Made by a program: the position numbers and the translations under genes. From positions 1-7,298 of the forward strand of contig JAUXHH010000080.1 of assembly GCA_030621655.1 (NCBI GenBank): a DNA stretch of 7,298 nucleotides, read 5' to 3'. Positions 1-4,849 of the stretch are shown here, piece after piece (positions within the stretch are counted from its first letter, which is position 1; the number at the start of each line of letters is the position of its first letter). The notes below the pieces were generated by a model. The model searched no databases. It was not told where the DNA came from and saw only the letters and a list, made by a program, of their open reading frames with translations. Source of the stretch: Desulfobacterales bacterium (GTDB taxonomy: Bacteria > Desulfobacterota > Desulfobulbia > Desulfobulbales > BM004).

Positions 1-711
1 CGAAGTTTCCCTGGAGTAGGGGAGAGCACCCTGACTCTTCTTGAACACAAATTGCCGTTTGGGGGATTCTCAGATTTTTTTGCATTGGCAGCAGAGATTA
101 ATCTTCCTAAAACTCTAAGAGGCAGAGTTATTGATTTGCAGCAGAATTTGATTTCTTTCAGAAAGAAGGTTTCAGAGAAAGGACTTTCGGGATCGATCAT
201 GGAGAGCATGGATTACCTGAGAGTCAATGCAAAGAGTGAAGATGCAATACGGTTTCTGGATCTTGTCGGTTCGTTCGGTTCTGATTTGTCTGGATTTGCG
301 GACTATCTTCATAAAAACGAAGCTGCAACCGTATATGATGAAAATGCCGAAGCCGTAGCGCTTATGACCCTGCATGGAGCTAAAGGTCTTGAATTTCCGG
401 TTGTATTTATAACCGGAATGGAGGAGGGGATATTTCCTTGCAGTTTGCATGGAGATGAGAAAATAAACGCTGCTGATATAACTGCTACAGCCTCAATTCA
501 TGAGGAGCGGCGACTTTTTTACGTTGGAATGACCAGAGCCCAGGATTCTCTCATATTGACCTCTTCTGTCACCAGACCGATTTTCGGAAGTTACCAGAGC
601 AGGCCGGTTTCTCGTTTTGTCAGCGAGATCCCCGAGTCCCTCTGCGAACAAATTAAACAGAAAATGCCAAGGAAGAAAAAGTCAGGGGCAAAGCAGATGA
701 AACTGTTTTGA
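1..711 (+). CDS. UvrD/PcrA-type (superfamily 1A) DNA helicase, C-terminal part
   Basis: This is the C-terminal 236 residues of an ATP-dependent 3'-5' DNA helicase of the UvrD/Rep/PcrA family, which unwinds DNA in repair or replication restart. The frame is open from base 1, and the first residues (RSFPGVGEST) match the 'RGIG-x-x-T' segment of the family, so the gene starts outside the window. An internal TTG at 52 is not the start. Helicase motif V is clear at nt 355-396 (VALMTLHGAKGLEF), followed by PVVFITGMEEGIFP. Motif VI is at nt 502-540 (EERRLFYVGMTRA), with the arginine that contacts ATP. The Walker A and B motifs and the 1A/1B domains lie upstream and are not visible. The tail is basic (PRKKKSGAK) and ends in QMKLF, resembling a beta-clamp binding pentapeptide. 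The family is certain; the exact member (UvrD, PcrA or a paralogue) cannot be settled from this fragment. Confidence 0.93.
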   Translation, partial: RSFPGVGESTLTLLEHKLPFGGFSDFFALAAEINLPKTLRGRVIDLQQNLISFRKKVSEKGLSGSIMESMDYLRVNAKSEDAIRFLDLVGSFGSDLSGFADYLHKNEAATVYDENAEAVALMTLHGAKGLEFPVVFITGMEEGIFPCSLHGDEKINAADITATASIHEERRLFYVGMTRAQDSLILTSSVTRPIFGSYQSRPVSRFVSEIPESLCEQIKQKMPRKKKSGAKQMKLF

Positions 712-754
712 GTCATCAAAAATTAAAAAGATAATGTAAGGTTTGGGTGAGGAT

Positions 755-806
755 CGCGTTCAAATCCTTGTCCCGCAAGGTCACCGCTGATATTCGCGTT
801 TTTTTT
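755..806 (+). terminator. possible weak terminator after the helicase gene
   Basis: A run of eight T (799-806) follows CGCG at 795-798, which can pair with CGCG at 755-758. Inside lies a second small hairpin, CCTTG (766-770) and CAAGG (776-780) around TCCCG. The position, 44 nt after the helicase stop, and the T-run suit Rho-independent termination of rightward transcripts. The outer stem is only 4 bp with a long interior, so the structure is weak. Part of it may instead be a tRNA fragment. Confidence 0.3.
758..778 (+). other. fragment resembling the 3' end of an initiator tRNA (possible att scar)
   Basis: The segment reads GTTCAAATC then CTTG then TCCCGCAA. This is the layout of a tRNA T-loop, the 3' T-stem strand, the 3' acceptor strand and a discriminator A. 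The ending CCCGCAA, with A at the position equivalent to 72, is typical of initiator tRNA. The T-stem 5' strand does not pair (CGCG instead of CAAGG), no cloverleaf exists upstream, and CCA is absent. It is therefore not a functional tRNA. A tRNA 3'-end duplicate is what integration of a mobile element leaves behind, and accessory genes lie immediately to the right. Chance similarity of a 21-nt segment is quite possible. Confidence 0.25.
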
Positions 807-815
807 ACTCGATGG

Positions 816-1433
816 TTAGGTTATATCCTTTTTCTCAATAATGCTTTTACGAAGATGATTAATTAGCTCTTGAAATAGTCTGCTGCTCATAATGACCATT
901 AATCTTTCCTCTTCTGTGATTTTTTCTTTCCATCCAAAGGCAATTCCGTCATCTTGTGCTATGCGCCATTTTTTATAATAGTTTCTTGTTAACTCAGAAT
1001 AATTATTACAATTTATTTTGTAATTATTAAATGAAATAAGGCCTAGAATGTCAGAACAATATTGTTCTGTTTTTTTGTTTCCATAAAGCCTTAGTATGTT
1101 GAAGTCGCTATTAAGCTGCCAATATGCTTCTTGTGGATCAATATTTACTAATAGTTTTTCAATTCTGTCTTCAAGTGATTGGATTTCACTATCAGTGATA
1201 ACTGTATCAGCCATCGAACCAAGATTTAAGAATTGACTAATAAGTGGGGACCGCTCTCTGTCAATTTTTTCCAAAAAAAATCTATAAGCCTGTACTCTGT
1301 ATTCATTTTCTTTTATTTGTATTTTGTGCTGGGATTGATATTTTTTTATAAAGTAACCTCCACTTAAAGAAAATATTCCCGTCAGAAATGCTGCAAAAAA
1401 AGCTAAAAGGTATTGATTCTGTTGGTGGGGCAT
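816..1433 (-). CDS. hypothetical protein with one N-terminal membrane anchor (205 aa)
   Basis: I do not recognise this family. The product begins with a short polar stretch and one hydrophobic segment at about residues 8-29 (rich in L, F, A, G, I). A basic stop-transfer-like KKYQSQHK follows. This predicts a single-pass anchor with the remaining ~175 residues on one side, probably cytoplasmic. The soluble part is charged and helical in character (for example SEIQSLEDRIEKLL at about 82-95), with no catalytic motif I can name. The ATG at 1433 is supported by an AGGA about 10 nt upstream. The gene lies on the same strand 64 bp after hicB and may be read from the hicA promoter. It is visibly A+T-richer than nnr or uvrC (about a third G+C in sampled lines), which suggests acquired DNA. 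It could be phage- or defence-related, but nothing in the sequence proves that. Confidence 0.75.
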   Translation of the reverse strand: MPHQQNQYLLAFFAAFLTGIFSLSGGYFIKKYQSQHKIQIKENEYRVQAYRFFLEKIDRERSPLISQFLNLGSMADTVITDSEIQSLEDRIEKLLVNIDPQEAYWQLNSDFNILRLYGNKKTEQYCSDILGLISFNNYKINCNNYSELTRNYYKKWRIAQDDGIAFGWKEKITEEERLMVIMSSRLFQELINHLRKSIIEKKDIT

Positions 1434-1454
1434 TTTCCCATCCTAACGTTTTAA

Positions 1455-1500
1455 TAAACTTATGGACCGGAAGCCTTTCAGCTAGACCCGAACAAGTTTA
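1455..1500 (-). repeat. inverted repeat between hicB and the downstream gene
   Basis: Perfect 7-bp arms, TAAACTT (1455-1461) and AAGTTTA (1494-1500), flank a 32-nt interior that has smaller internal complementarities (CGG/CCG, AGC/GCT). One arm contains the hicB stop codon. On the minus-strand transcript the second arm runs into TTTATTAAAA, which is not a proper U-tract. This could be a weak terminator, an mRNA stabiliser or an mRNA processing site that separates hicAB from the next gene. Confidence 0.35.
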
Positions 1501-1878
1501 TCCGTCAAGTTCAGTGGTTGGTTCGCCCTTGGAATTTTCAGATGTAGTTACTGACTCGCGTAGGACATTAATACAAAAACTATTCAGACTCTCTCCAGCC
1601 TGTAAAGCCCTTATCGTTAAAGCTTGATGAAGCTCACCGCCTGTTCGGAGTTGAAACTTCCCCGAATATTTTCTGCCGATTGTTGAGGGAGGTAATGGCT
1701 TACCATCTTTCTTGTATGTTTCAATCCAATCATCGACTATCCGACAGAGTTGATGGAAGACATTTTCTTCTTTGTCTCCGTGGCAACAAGCACCAATCCA
1801 TCCAGGGACTGAACCAACATAGCATTGGTCTTCTTCTGACCACTCGACAATTTTCAAATAACGATCTCGATCCTTCAT
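1498..1878 (-). CDS. hicB: HicB-type antitoxin with C-terminal ribbon-helix-helix domain
   Basis: This is the 126-aa antitoxin of a type II HicAB module. It binds and neutralises the HicA mRNA interferase and usually autoregulates the operon. The N-terminal half (about residues 5-68: YLKIVEWSEEDQCYVGSVPGW, then the alpha-helix around VDDWIETYKKDGKPLP) has the degenerate RNase H-like fold layout of HicB. It shows the typical 'Y-x-x-x-V-P-x-x' strand and the 'G-K-P-L-P-P' end. Residues 71-108 (YSGKFQLRTGGELHQAL to INVLRE) fit the ribbon-helix-helix DNA-binding domain of HicB proteins. The C-terminal tail (SVTTSENSKGEPTTELDG) looks disordered. The ATG at 1878 overlaps the hicA stop by one base (TAATG), and GAGGAGG sits about 9 nt upstream inside hicA. 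Translation is therefore probably coupled. The order is toxin first, antitoxin second, as in many hic operons. Confidence 0.88.
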   Translation of the reverse strand: MKDRDRYLKIVEWSEEDQCYVGSVPGWIGACCHGDKEENVFHQLCRIVDDWIETYKKDGKPLPPSTIGRKYSGKFQLRTGGELHQALTIRALQAGESLNSFCINVLRESVTTSENSKGEPTTELDG

Positions 1879-2069
1879 TAGTTAGCCTCCTCAATCTTCT
1901 GCTTGATCAATCGCTCTTGGTAGGGTTTTGCGTCATCTCCAAGTTTCCCGGAGATAGTCAAAGCTACGCCTTTCCAATGTAAAAAATTTCGATGGCTGCC
2001 TTTACCACCACGGTTTACAAAACCGGCATCTTCAATGTCTTTAATGAGTTGGCGTATTTTTCTTGGCAT
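1878..2069 (-). CDS. hicA: HicA-type mRNA interferase toxin
   Basis: This 63-aa protein has the size of the HicA toxin family. HicA is a small double-stranded-RNA-binding-like fold that cleaves mRNA and tmRNA when not bound by HicB. The family pattern is visible: an N-terminal helix (KIRQLIKDIEDAGF), then GGKGSHRNF with the catalytic histidine at residue 26, a beta strand ending in a basic or neutral turn, and a C-terminal helix (PYQERLIKQKIEE). The central hairpin (HWKGVALTISGKLGDDAK) differs from the usual 'TVPxH' form. The family call therefore rests mainly on length, the GSH motif and the partner gene. The ATG at 2069 lies 7 nt after a promoter -10 element, so the leader is very short and has no clear Shine-Dalgarno. 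Translation may be weak or leaderless. The gene overlaps hicB by one base. Confidence 0.87.
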   Translation of the reverse strand: MPRKIRQLIKDIEDAGFVNRGGKGSHRNFLHWKGVALTISGKLGDDAKPYQERLIKQKIEEAN

Positions 2070-2075
2070 GCTTGA

Positions 2076-2104
2076 ATAGTACTACTTTGGTACCATTAAG
2101 TCAA
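2076..2104 (-). promoter_or_regulatory. hicAB promoter
   Basis: Read on the minus strand there is a -35-like TTGACT (plus 2099-2104), a spacer of exactly 17 nt, and a -10-like TACTAT (plus 2076-2081). The hicA ATG starts 7 nt further on. The hexamers match sigma-70 consensus at 5 of 6 and 4 of 6 positions. The element lies immediately before an autoregulated type of operon, and two palindromes overlap its -10 and spacer, so it is well supported as the hicAB promoter. Confidence 0.6.
2077..2095. promoter_or_regulatory. probable HicB operator: two 8-bp palindromes one helical turn apart
   Basis: Two perfect 8-bp palindromes, TAGTACTA (2077-2084) and TGGTACCA (2088-2095), share a central GTAC. 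Their centres are 11 bp apart, so they lie on the same DNA face. They overlap the -10 and the spacer of the hicAB promoter. Ribbon-helix-helix repressors such as HicB bind tandem short dyads in this arrangement, and binding here would occlude RNA polymerase. The assignment to HicB is inference. Confidence 0.55.
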
Positions 2105-2209
2105 GTTGTGGGAGGTATGAGAAAAGGGGCTAATGTTTGGCTAACTTGCAGGGCTAAAACGTTTCAGTAAGACTCTCACATTTTATCCCGTCAAAATATT
2201 GAATCCCAC

Positions 2210-2515
2210 CTAGTTTTTTGACTTCCTGCCGGCGTCATTTGAATAGTACTTACTAAACGGTCCTTTCTTTATTGTAGTGGACTGGCTTTCATCATCGAAA
2301 TCATTGCTGCTGTTAAACAGGTGGGTAATGTTGTTTCCAGTATTAATTCTATAGGTGAAACAAATTATCCATATGACTACAAACACATACAGATATTTTT
2401 TGGTATTTGAAGAGATCTTTTCTTTGGTGGGGATAATGACCAGAAGCAGCAATGCTGCTCCAGTGAAAAGATAAATTTTATTGTAGGTGAAAAAACGTAT
2501 GAGGTCGTCGACCAT
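2210..2515 (-). CDS. small hypothetical membrane protein, two predicted helices (101 aa)
   Basis: I do not recognise this family. The product has two hydrophobic segments, at about residues 13-28 (KIYLFTGAALLLLVII) and 41-56 (YLYVFVVIWIICFTY), joined by a basic loop (PTKEKISSNTKK). A polar, Asn/Ser/Asp-rich tail of about 45 residues follows. The basic loop suggests a hairpin with the loop in the cytoplasm and both ends outside, but this is a rough positive-inside estimate. The ATG at 2515 has GCAGGGGC about 7 nt upstream. It lies 75 bp after the CBS-domain gene on the same strand and 140 bp before hicA. It is A+T-rich like the 816-1433 gene. The last codons overlap a 12-nt sequence also found in the hicA promoter. 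Whether it is expressed is not certain. Confidence 0.55.
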   Translation of the reverse strand: MVDDLIRFFTYNKIYLFTGAALLLLVIIPTKEKISSNTKKYLYVFVVIWIICFTYRINTGNNITHLFNSSNDFDDESQSTTIKKGPFSKYYSNDAGRKSKN

Positions 2516-2559
2516 AAAGCCCCTGCCATAATTTCAGTTAAATAACACTTAAAATAGAC

Positions 2560-2581
2560 CTGCTTGCTGAATTCCAGGTGT
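2560..2581 (-). terminator. possible terminator after the CBS-domain gene
   Basis: On the minus strand, beginning about 10 nt after the CBS-domain stop, ACCTG and CAGGT form a 5-bp stem around a 12-nt loop and run into CTATTTTAAG. The stem is short and the T-tract is imperfect, so termination would be partial at best. It marks the likely boundary between the housekeeping pair and the accessory gene downstream. Confidence 0.25.
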
Positions 2582-2590
2582 TGTGGTGGC

Positions 2591-3043
2591 CTATTTGGTG
2601 GCCATTGAGCGGATTATATCGCTTTTGCCGATAACGCCAACTAAGCTGTCATCCTGCATAACCGGCAGAGTATGCACTTTTTTGTTTGCCATGATGGTTG
2701 CAATTTCGTCCAGTCGGGTTTCCTCTGAAACAGATACCAACTCCTTGGAGCAGATGTCCTGGACGGTATTGCCTGCCATTTTCTTTATCGCTTTCTCGGT
2801 TTTTTTCGAGCTTTCGAGAAAGATTACCGAGTCGAGCAGGCTGATCATTGTGGGAATATGAAATTTTTTGGACTGGTCGATGAGATCGTTTTCCGTAACC
2901 ACTGAGACCACCTTGTCGTCATCGTCAAGAACAGGAGCACCGCTGATCCTGTTCTTCCAGAGGATTTCTGCAAGCTCGTTAACAGTGGTCTGCATCTGGA
3001 CTGTGATCACTTCTGATGTCATTATATCTTTTGCTGTCAGCAT
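2591..3043 (-). CDS. tandem CBS-domain protein
   Basis: This 150-aa stand-alone Bateman module has two CBS domains and no attached catalytic domain. CBS1 covers about residues 4-56 (DIMTSEVITV, then ISGAPVLDDDDKVVSVVTENDL) and CBS2 about 94-148 (VQDICSKELVSVSEETRL, then VHTLPVMQDDSLVGVIGKSDIIRSM). They are separated by a helical linker with ESSKKTEKAIKKM. Such pairs usually bind adenine nucleotides in the cleft between domains. The T-x-x-D type ligand motif is present as TEND (50-53) in CBS1, while CBS2 has GKSD (139-142), where the first position is not S/T. The ATG at 3043 has AGGAGA about 9 nt upstream. The gene follows nnr on the same strand after 75 bp. A CBS protein beside nnr is an arrangement I recall from delta-proteobacterial genomes, suggesting nucleotide sensing linked to metabolic state. 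The target is unknown. Confidence 0.9.
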   Translation of the reverse strand: MLTAKDIMTSEVITVQMQTTVNELAEILWKNRISGAPVLDDDDKVVSVVTENDLIDQSKKFHIPTMISLLDSVIFLESSKKTEKAIKKMAGNTVQDICSKELVSVSEETRLDEIATIMANKKVHTLPVMQDDSLVGVIGKSDIIRSMATK

Positions 3044-3118
3044 GGATAGTATCTCCTGATGGTTTTTAGTTTATAAATCCGGCATGCATAAAAATTATTG
3101 CATACTGGCATTATAGAG

Positions 3119-4663
3119 TCAAACTTTTAAATTTTCTAATATAAAAGGTATTTGATCCGCTAATTCCGAGGCTAGGTAACCTGCAGATGTTTCTTCTGCC
3201 AGCCGGTCTCCGGCCAGACCATGGCTGTATACACCAAGGCAGCAGGCCTGCCATGGAGAAAGGCCCTGGACCAGAAAGCCACCGATTAAACCGGCAAGGA
3301 CATCACCCATACCTCCGGTCGCCATGCCTCCATTTCCGGTCGGGTTTATCGCCATATTGCCCTTTGGGTCACACACAAGGGTATCTGCACCTTTCAGAAC
3401 AACATACACATTATGTTTCATTGCAAATTCGCGGGTTATTTCAAAGCGGTTTTTCAGGATGGCTGAGGTTGTCAACCCGGTGAGCCGGGCCATTTCTCCG
3501 GGGTGAGGTGTCAGGATACGTTGGCCTGGTGCTTTTTTGAGCAGTGAGGTGTCAGCTGCAAGAATATTGAGGCCATCAGCATCAACGAGCATAGGTACTT
3601 CTATCTCACAATAGAGTTTTTCTATAAGCTCCGCAGTTTCTGTCGCTGTGCCTATACCTGGACCGACGACGACGGCCTGCTTGCCTTGAAGTGTACTTTT
3701 GATAACAGGGAAATCTTCTATGGAAAGAATGCCCTGTGCTGCAGACTGTAAGGGAACCGTCATGGCCTCCCATAGGCCTGATTCAATGATATGGTTTAAT
3801 TCGTAGGGGACGCACAGGGTAACCAGACCTGCACCGGATCTCAGTCCGCCTGAGCCGCAGAGAAGTGCGGCACCGGTTTTTCCCATGGCTCCAGCCACTA
3901 TGAGCAGGTGGCCAAAAGAGCCTTTATGGGCTGTCGGGACTCTGGCAGGGAGCCATCTCCCCACCTTGCTTTCCAGGAGTTCCAATCGTATATCTGCCTC
4001 GGCAACGGCTTCTTCCGGTATGCCTATATCAACCACTTCAAGAAGTCCGGTGCAATCCCGACCGGGATGGATTACCTGGCCGATCTTGGCCTGGCCGAAA
4101 GTGATAGTAATATCTGCCTGCACGCAGCTTCCCAGGGTTTCCCCTTTGTCAGTGTTTATTCCTGAAGGTATGTCAACTGCAACAACAGGGCATGTAGCTT
4201 CATTTATGACTCTGATTGCTGCAGCAAAAATCCCGGATACTTCCCTGGTGAGTCCGGTGCCGAAAATCCCGTCCACCACTGTCCAGCAATTTGCAAGTAT
4301 AGCAGCAGCTTCATGCAAATTTTCCTCATTTGTCACTTCAATGATTTTTATGGGGAATTCAAGGAGTCTGGAGTAGTTGTGGGCAGAGTCTCCTTTGAGT
4401 TTATCGGAAGGGACGAGCAGGAAAACTACAGGCCGGGCCAGTCTGCCTGCCAGAAGCCTGGCTATGACCAGGCCGTCTCCGCCATTGTTTCCCGGACCGA
4501 CAAAGATTGCAACCGTCTTGCCCAGCGGGTCGCCGTACCTGTCAAGCATAACCTCGACGGTCCGGCGGCCGGCATTTTCCATCAGTTCCAGTGATGGAAC
4601 TTTATAATTGTTTATAGCGGCCTTATCGAGACCGCGCATTTGATCTGCTGTTACTAACTTCAT
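3119..4663 (-). CDS. nnr: bifunctional NAD(P)H-hydrate epimerase / ADP-dependent NAD(P)HX dehydratase
   Basis: This cytoplasmic metabolite-repair enzyme (YjeF fusion, 514 aa, usual full length) restores damaged NADH and NADPH hydrates. The N-terminal epimerase domain (about 1-215) interconverts R and S forms. It shows GPGNNGGDG (56-64), DGIFGTG (130-136) and VDIPSG (163-168). The C-terminal ribokinase-like dehydratase domain (about 235-512) removes the hydrate at the expense of ADP. It shows HKGSFG (246-251), GSGGLRSGAG (270-279), GPGIG (334-338), DADGLN (361-366), TPHPGE (385-390), LKGADT (423-428), and the nucleotide-site block NPTGNGG through GGMGD, whose Asp454 is the expected catalytic base. 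All key motifs are intact. The ATG at 4663 fits the family N-terminus (MKLVTADQMRGLD), with a weak AGAAAG about 10 nt upstream. It is divergent from uvrC and followed by the CBS-domain gene, with which it may be co-transcribed. Confidence 0.96.
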   Translation of the reverse strand: MKLVTADQMRGLDKAAINNYKVPSLELMENAGRRTVEVMLDRYGDPLGKTVAIFVGPGNNGGDGLVIARLLAGRLARPVVFLLVPSDKLKGDSAHNYSRLLEFPIKIIEVTNEENLHEAAAILANCWTVVDGIFGTGLTREVSGIFAAAIRVINEATCPVVAVDIPSGINTDKGETLGSCVQADITITFGQAKIGQVIHPGRDCTGLLEVVDIGIPEEAVAEADIRLELLESKVGRWLPARVPTAHKGSFGHLLIVAGAMGKTGAALLCGSGGLRSGAGLVTLCVPYELNHIIESGLWEAMTVPLQSAAQGILSIEDFPVIKSTLQGKQAVVVGPGIGTATETAELIEKLYCEIEVPMLVDADGLNILAADTSLLKKAPGQRILTPHPGEMARLTGLTTSAILKNRFEITREFAMKHNVYVVLKGADTLVCDPKGNMAINPTGNGGMATGGMGDVLAGLIGGFLVQGLSPWQACCLGVYSHGLAGDRLAEETSAGYLASELADQIPFILENLKV

Positions 4664-4707
4664 TTATTTATTCTTTCTGGTCGGTTAAGGATGCAGTATA
4701 TATATTT

Positions 4708-4713
4708 ATTATA
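4708..4713 (-). promoter_or_regulatory. possible -10 element for nnr
   Basis: A perfect TATAAT on the minus strand lies 44 nt upstream of the nnr ATG, inside a very A+T-rich tract (about 4697-4735). No good -35 stands 16-18 nt further upstream. The region is so A/T-rich that a TATAAT match is not strongly informative. Confidence 0.25.
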
Positions 4714-4771
4714 TCAATATATGATGGCATATATTCTTTCTATTGGCAATGCTGAAAACAATAGCAGTCAG

Positions 4772-4793
4772 CTGAAATTTTTGTGAATTTCAG
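4772..4793. repeat. perfect 8-bp inverted repeat in the nnr-uvrC intergenic region
   Basis: CTGAAATT (4772-4779) and AATTTCAG (4786-4793) are perfectly complementary arms around the 6-nt TTTGTG. The site lies 57 nt upstream of uvrC and 108 nt upstream of nnr, in a divergent promoter region. It could be an operator dyad or a leader hairpin. It does not match the E. coli-type SOS box (CTGT-N8-ACAG), so I do not assign it to LexA. Confidence 0.35.
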
Positions 4794-4849
4794 GGCGGCT
4801 TCAGCCTGGTTGGAAACATGCGACACAACCCTTTTACAATAGATTTTTC

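Noticed and set aside
52..54. TTG as start of the helicase gene
   Set aside because: The frame is open to base 1 and upstream codons match the helicase family, so the gene is cut by the window and does not start here.
1441..1500. Possible integron attC site after hicB
   Set aside because: A GTTAGGA occurs on the minus strand, but the matching R'' box at the other end is absent and the arms (TAAACTT/AAGTTTA) do not fit attC core sites.
1388..1982. Plus-strand open frames (1388-1627, 1680-1982) opposite hicAB
   Set aside because: They overlap the recognised hicA and hicB and the start of the 205-aa gene in antisense, and have no family features.
2116..2169. 17-codon plus-strand ORF starting ATG at 2116 right after GGAGGT
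   Set aside because: The purine-rich box touches the ATG with no spacing, and the peptide has no feature that supports a gene.
2791..2822. Inverted repeat CTTTCTCG/CGAGAAAG with a T-run between the arms
   Set aside because: It lies in the middle of the CBS-domain coding sequence, the T-run is in the loop and not after the stem, and the codons read as a normal lysine/glutamate-rich linker.
3885..4376. 163-aa plus-strand open frame opposite nnr
   Set aside because: It lies wholly antisense to nnr, whose motifs are intact; the translation is Ser/Pro-rich without recognisable features and is a shadow of the coding strand.
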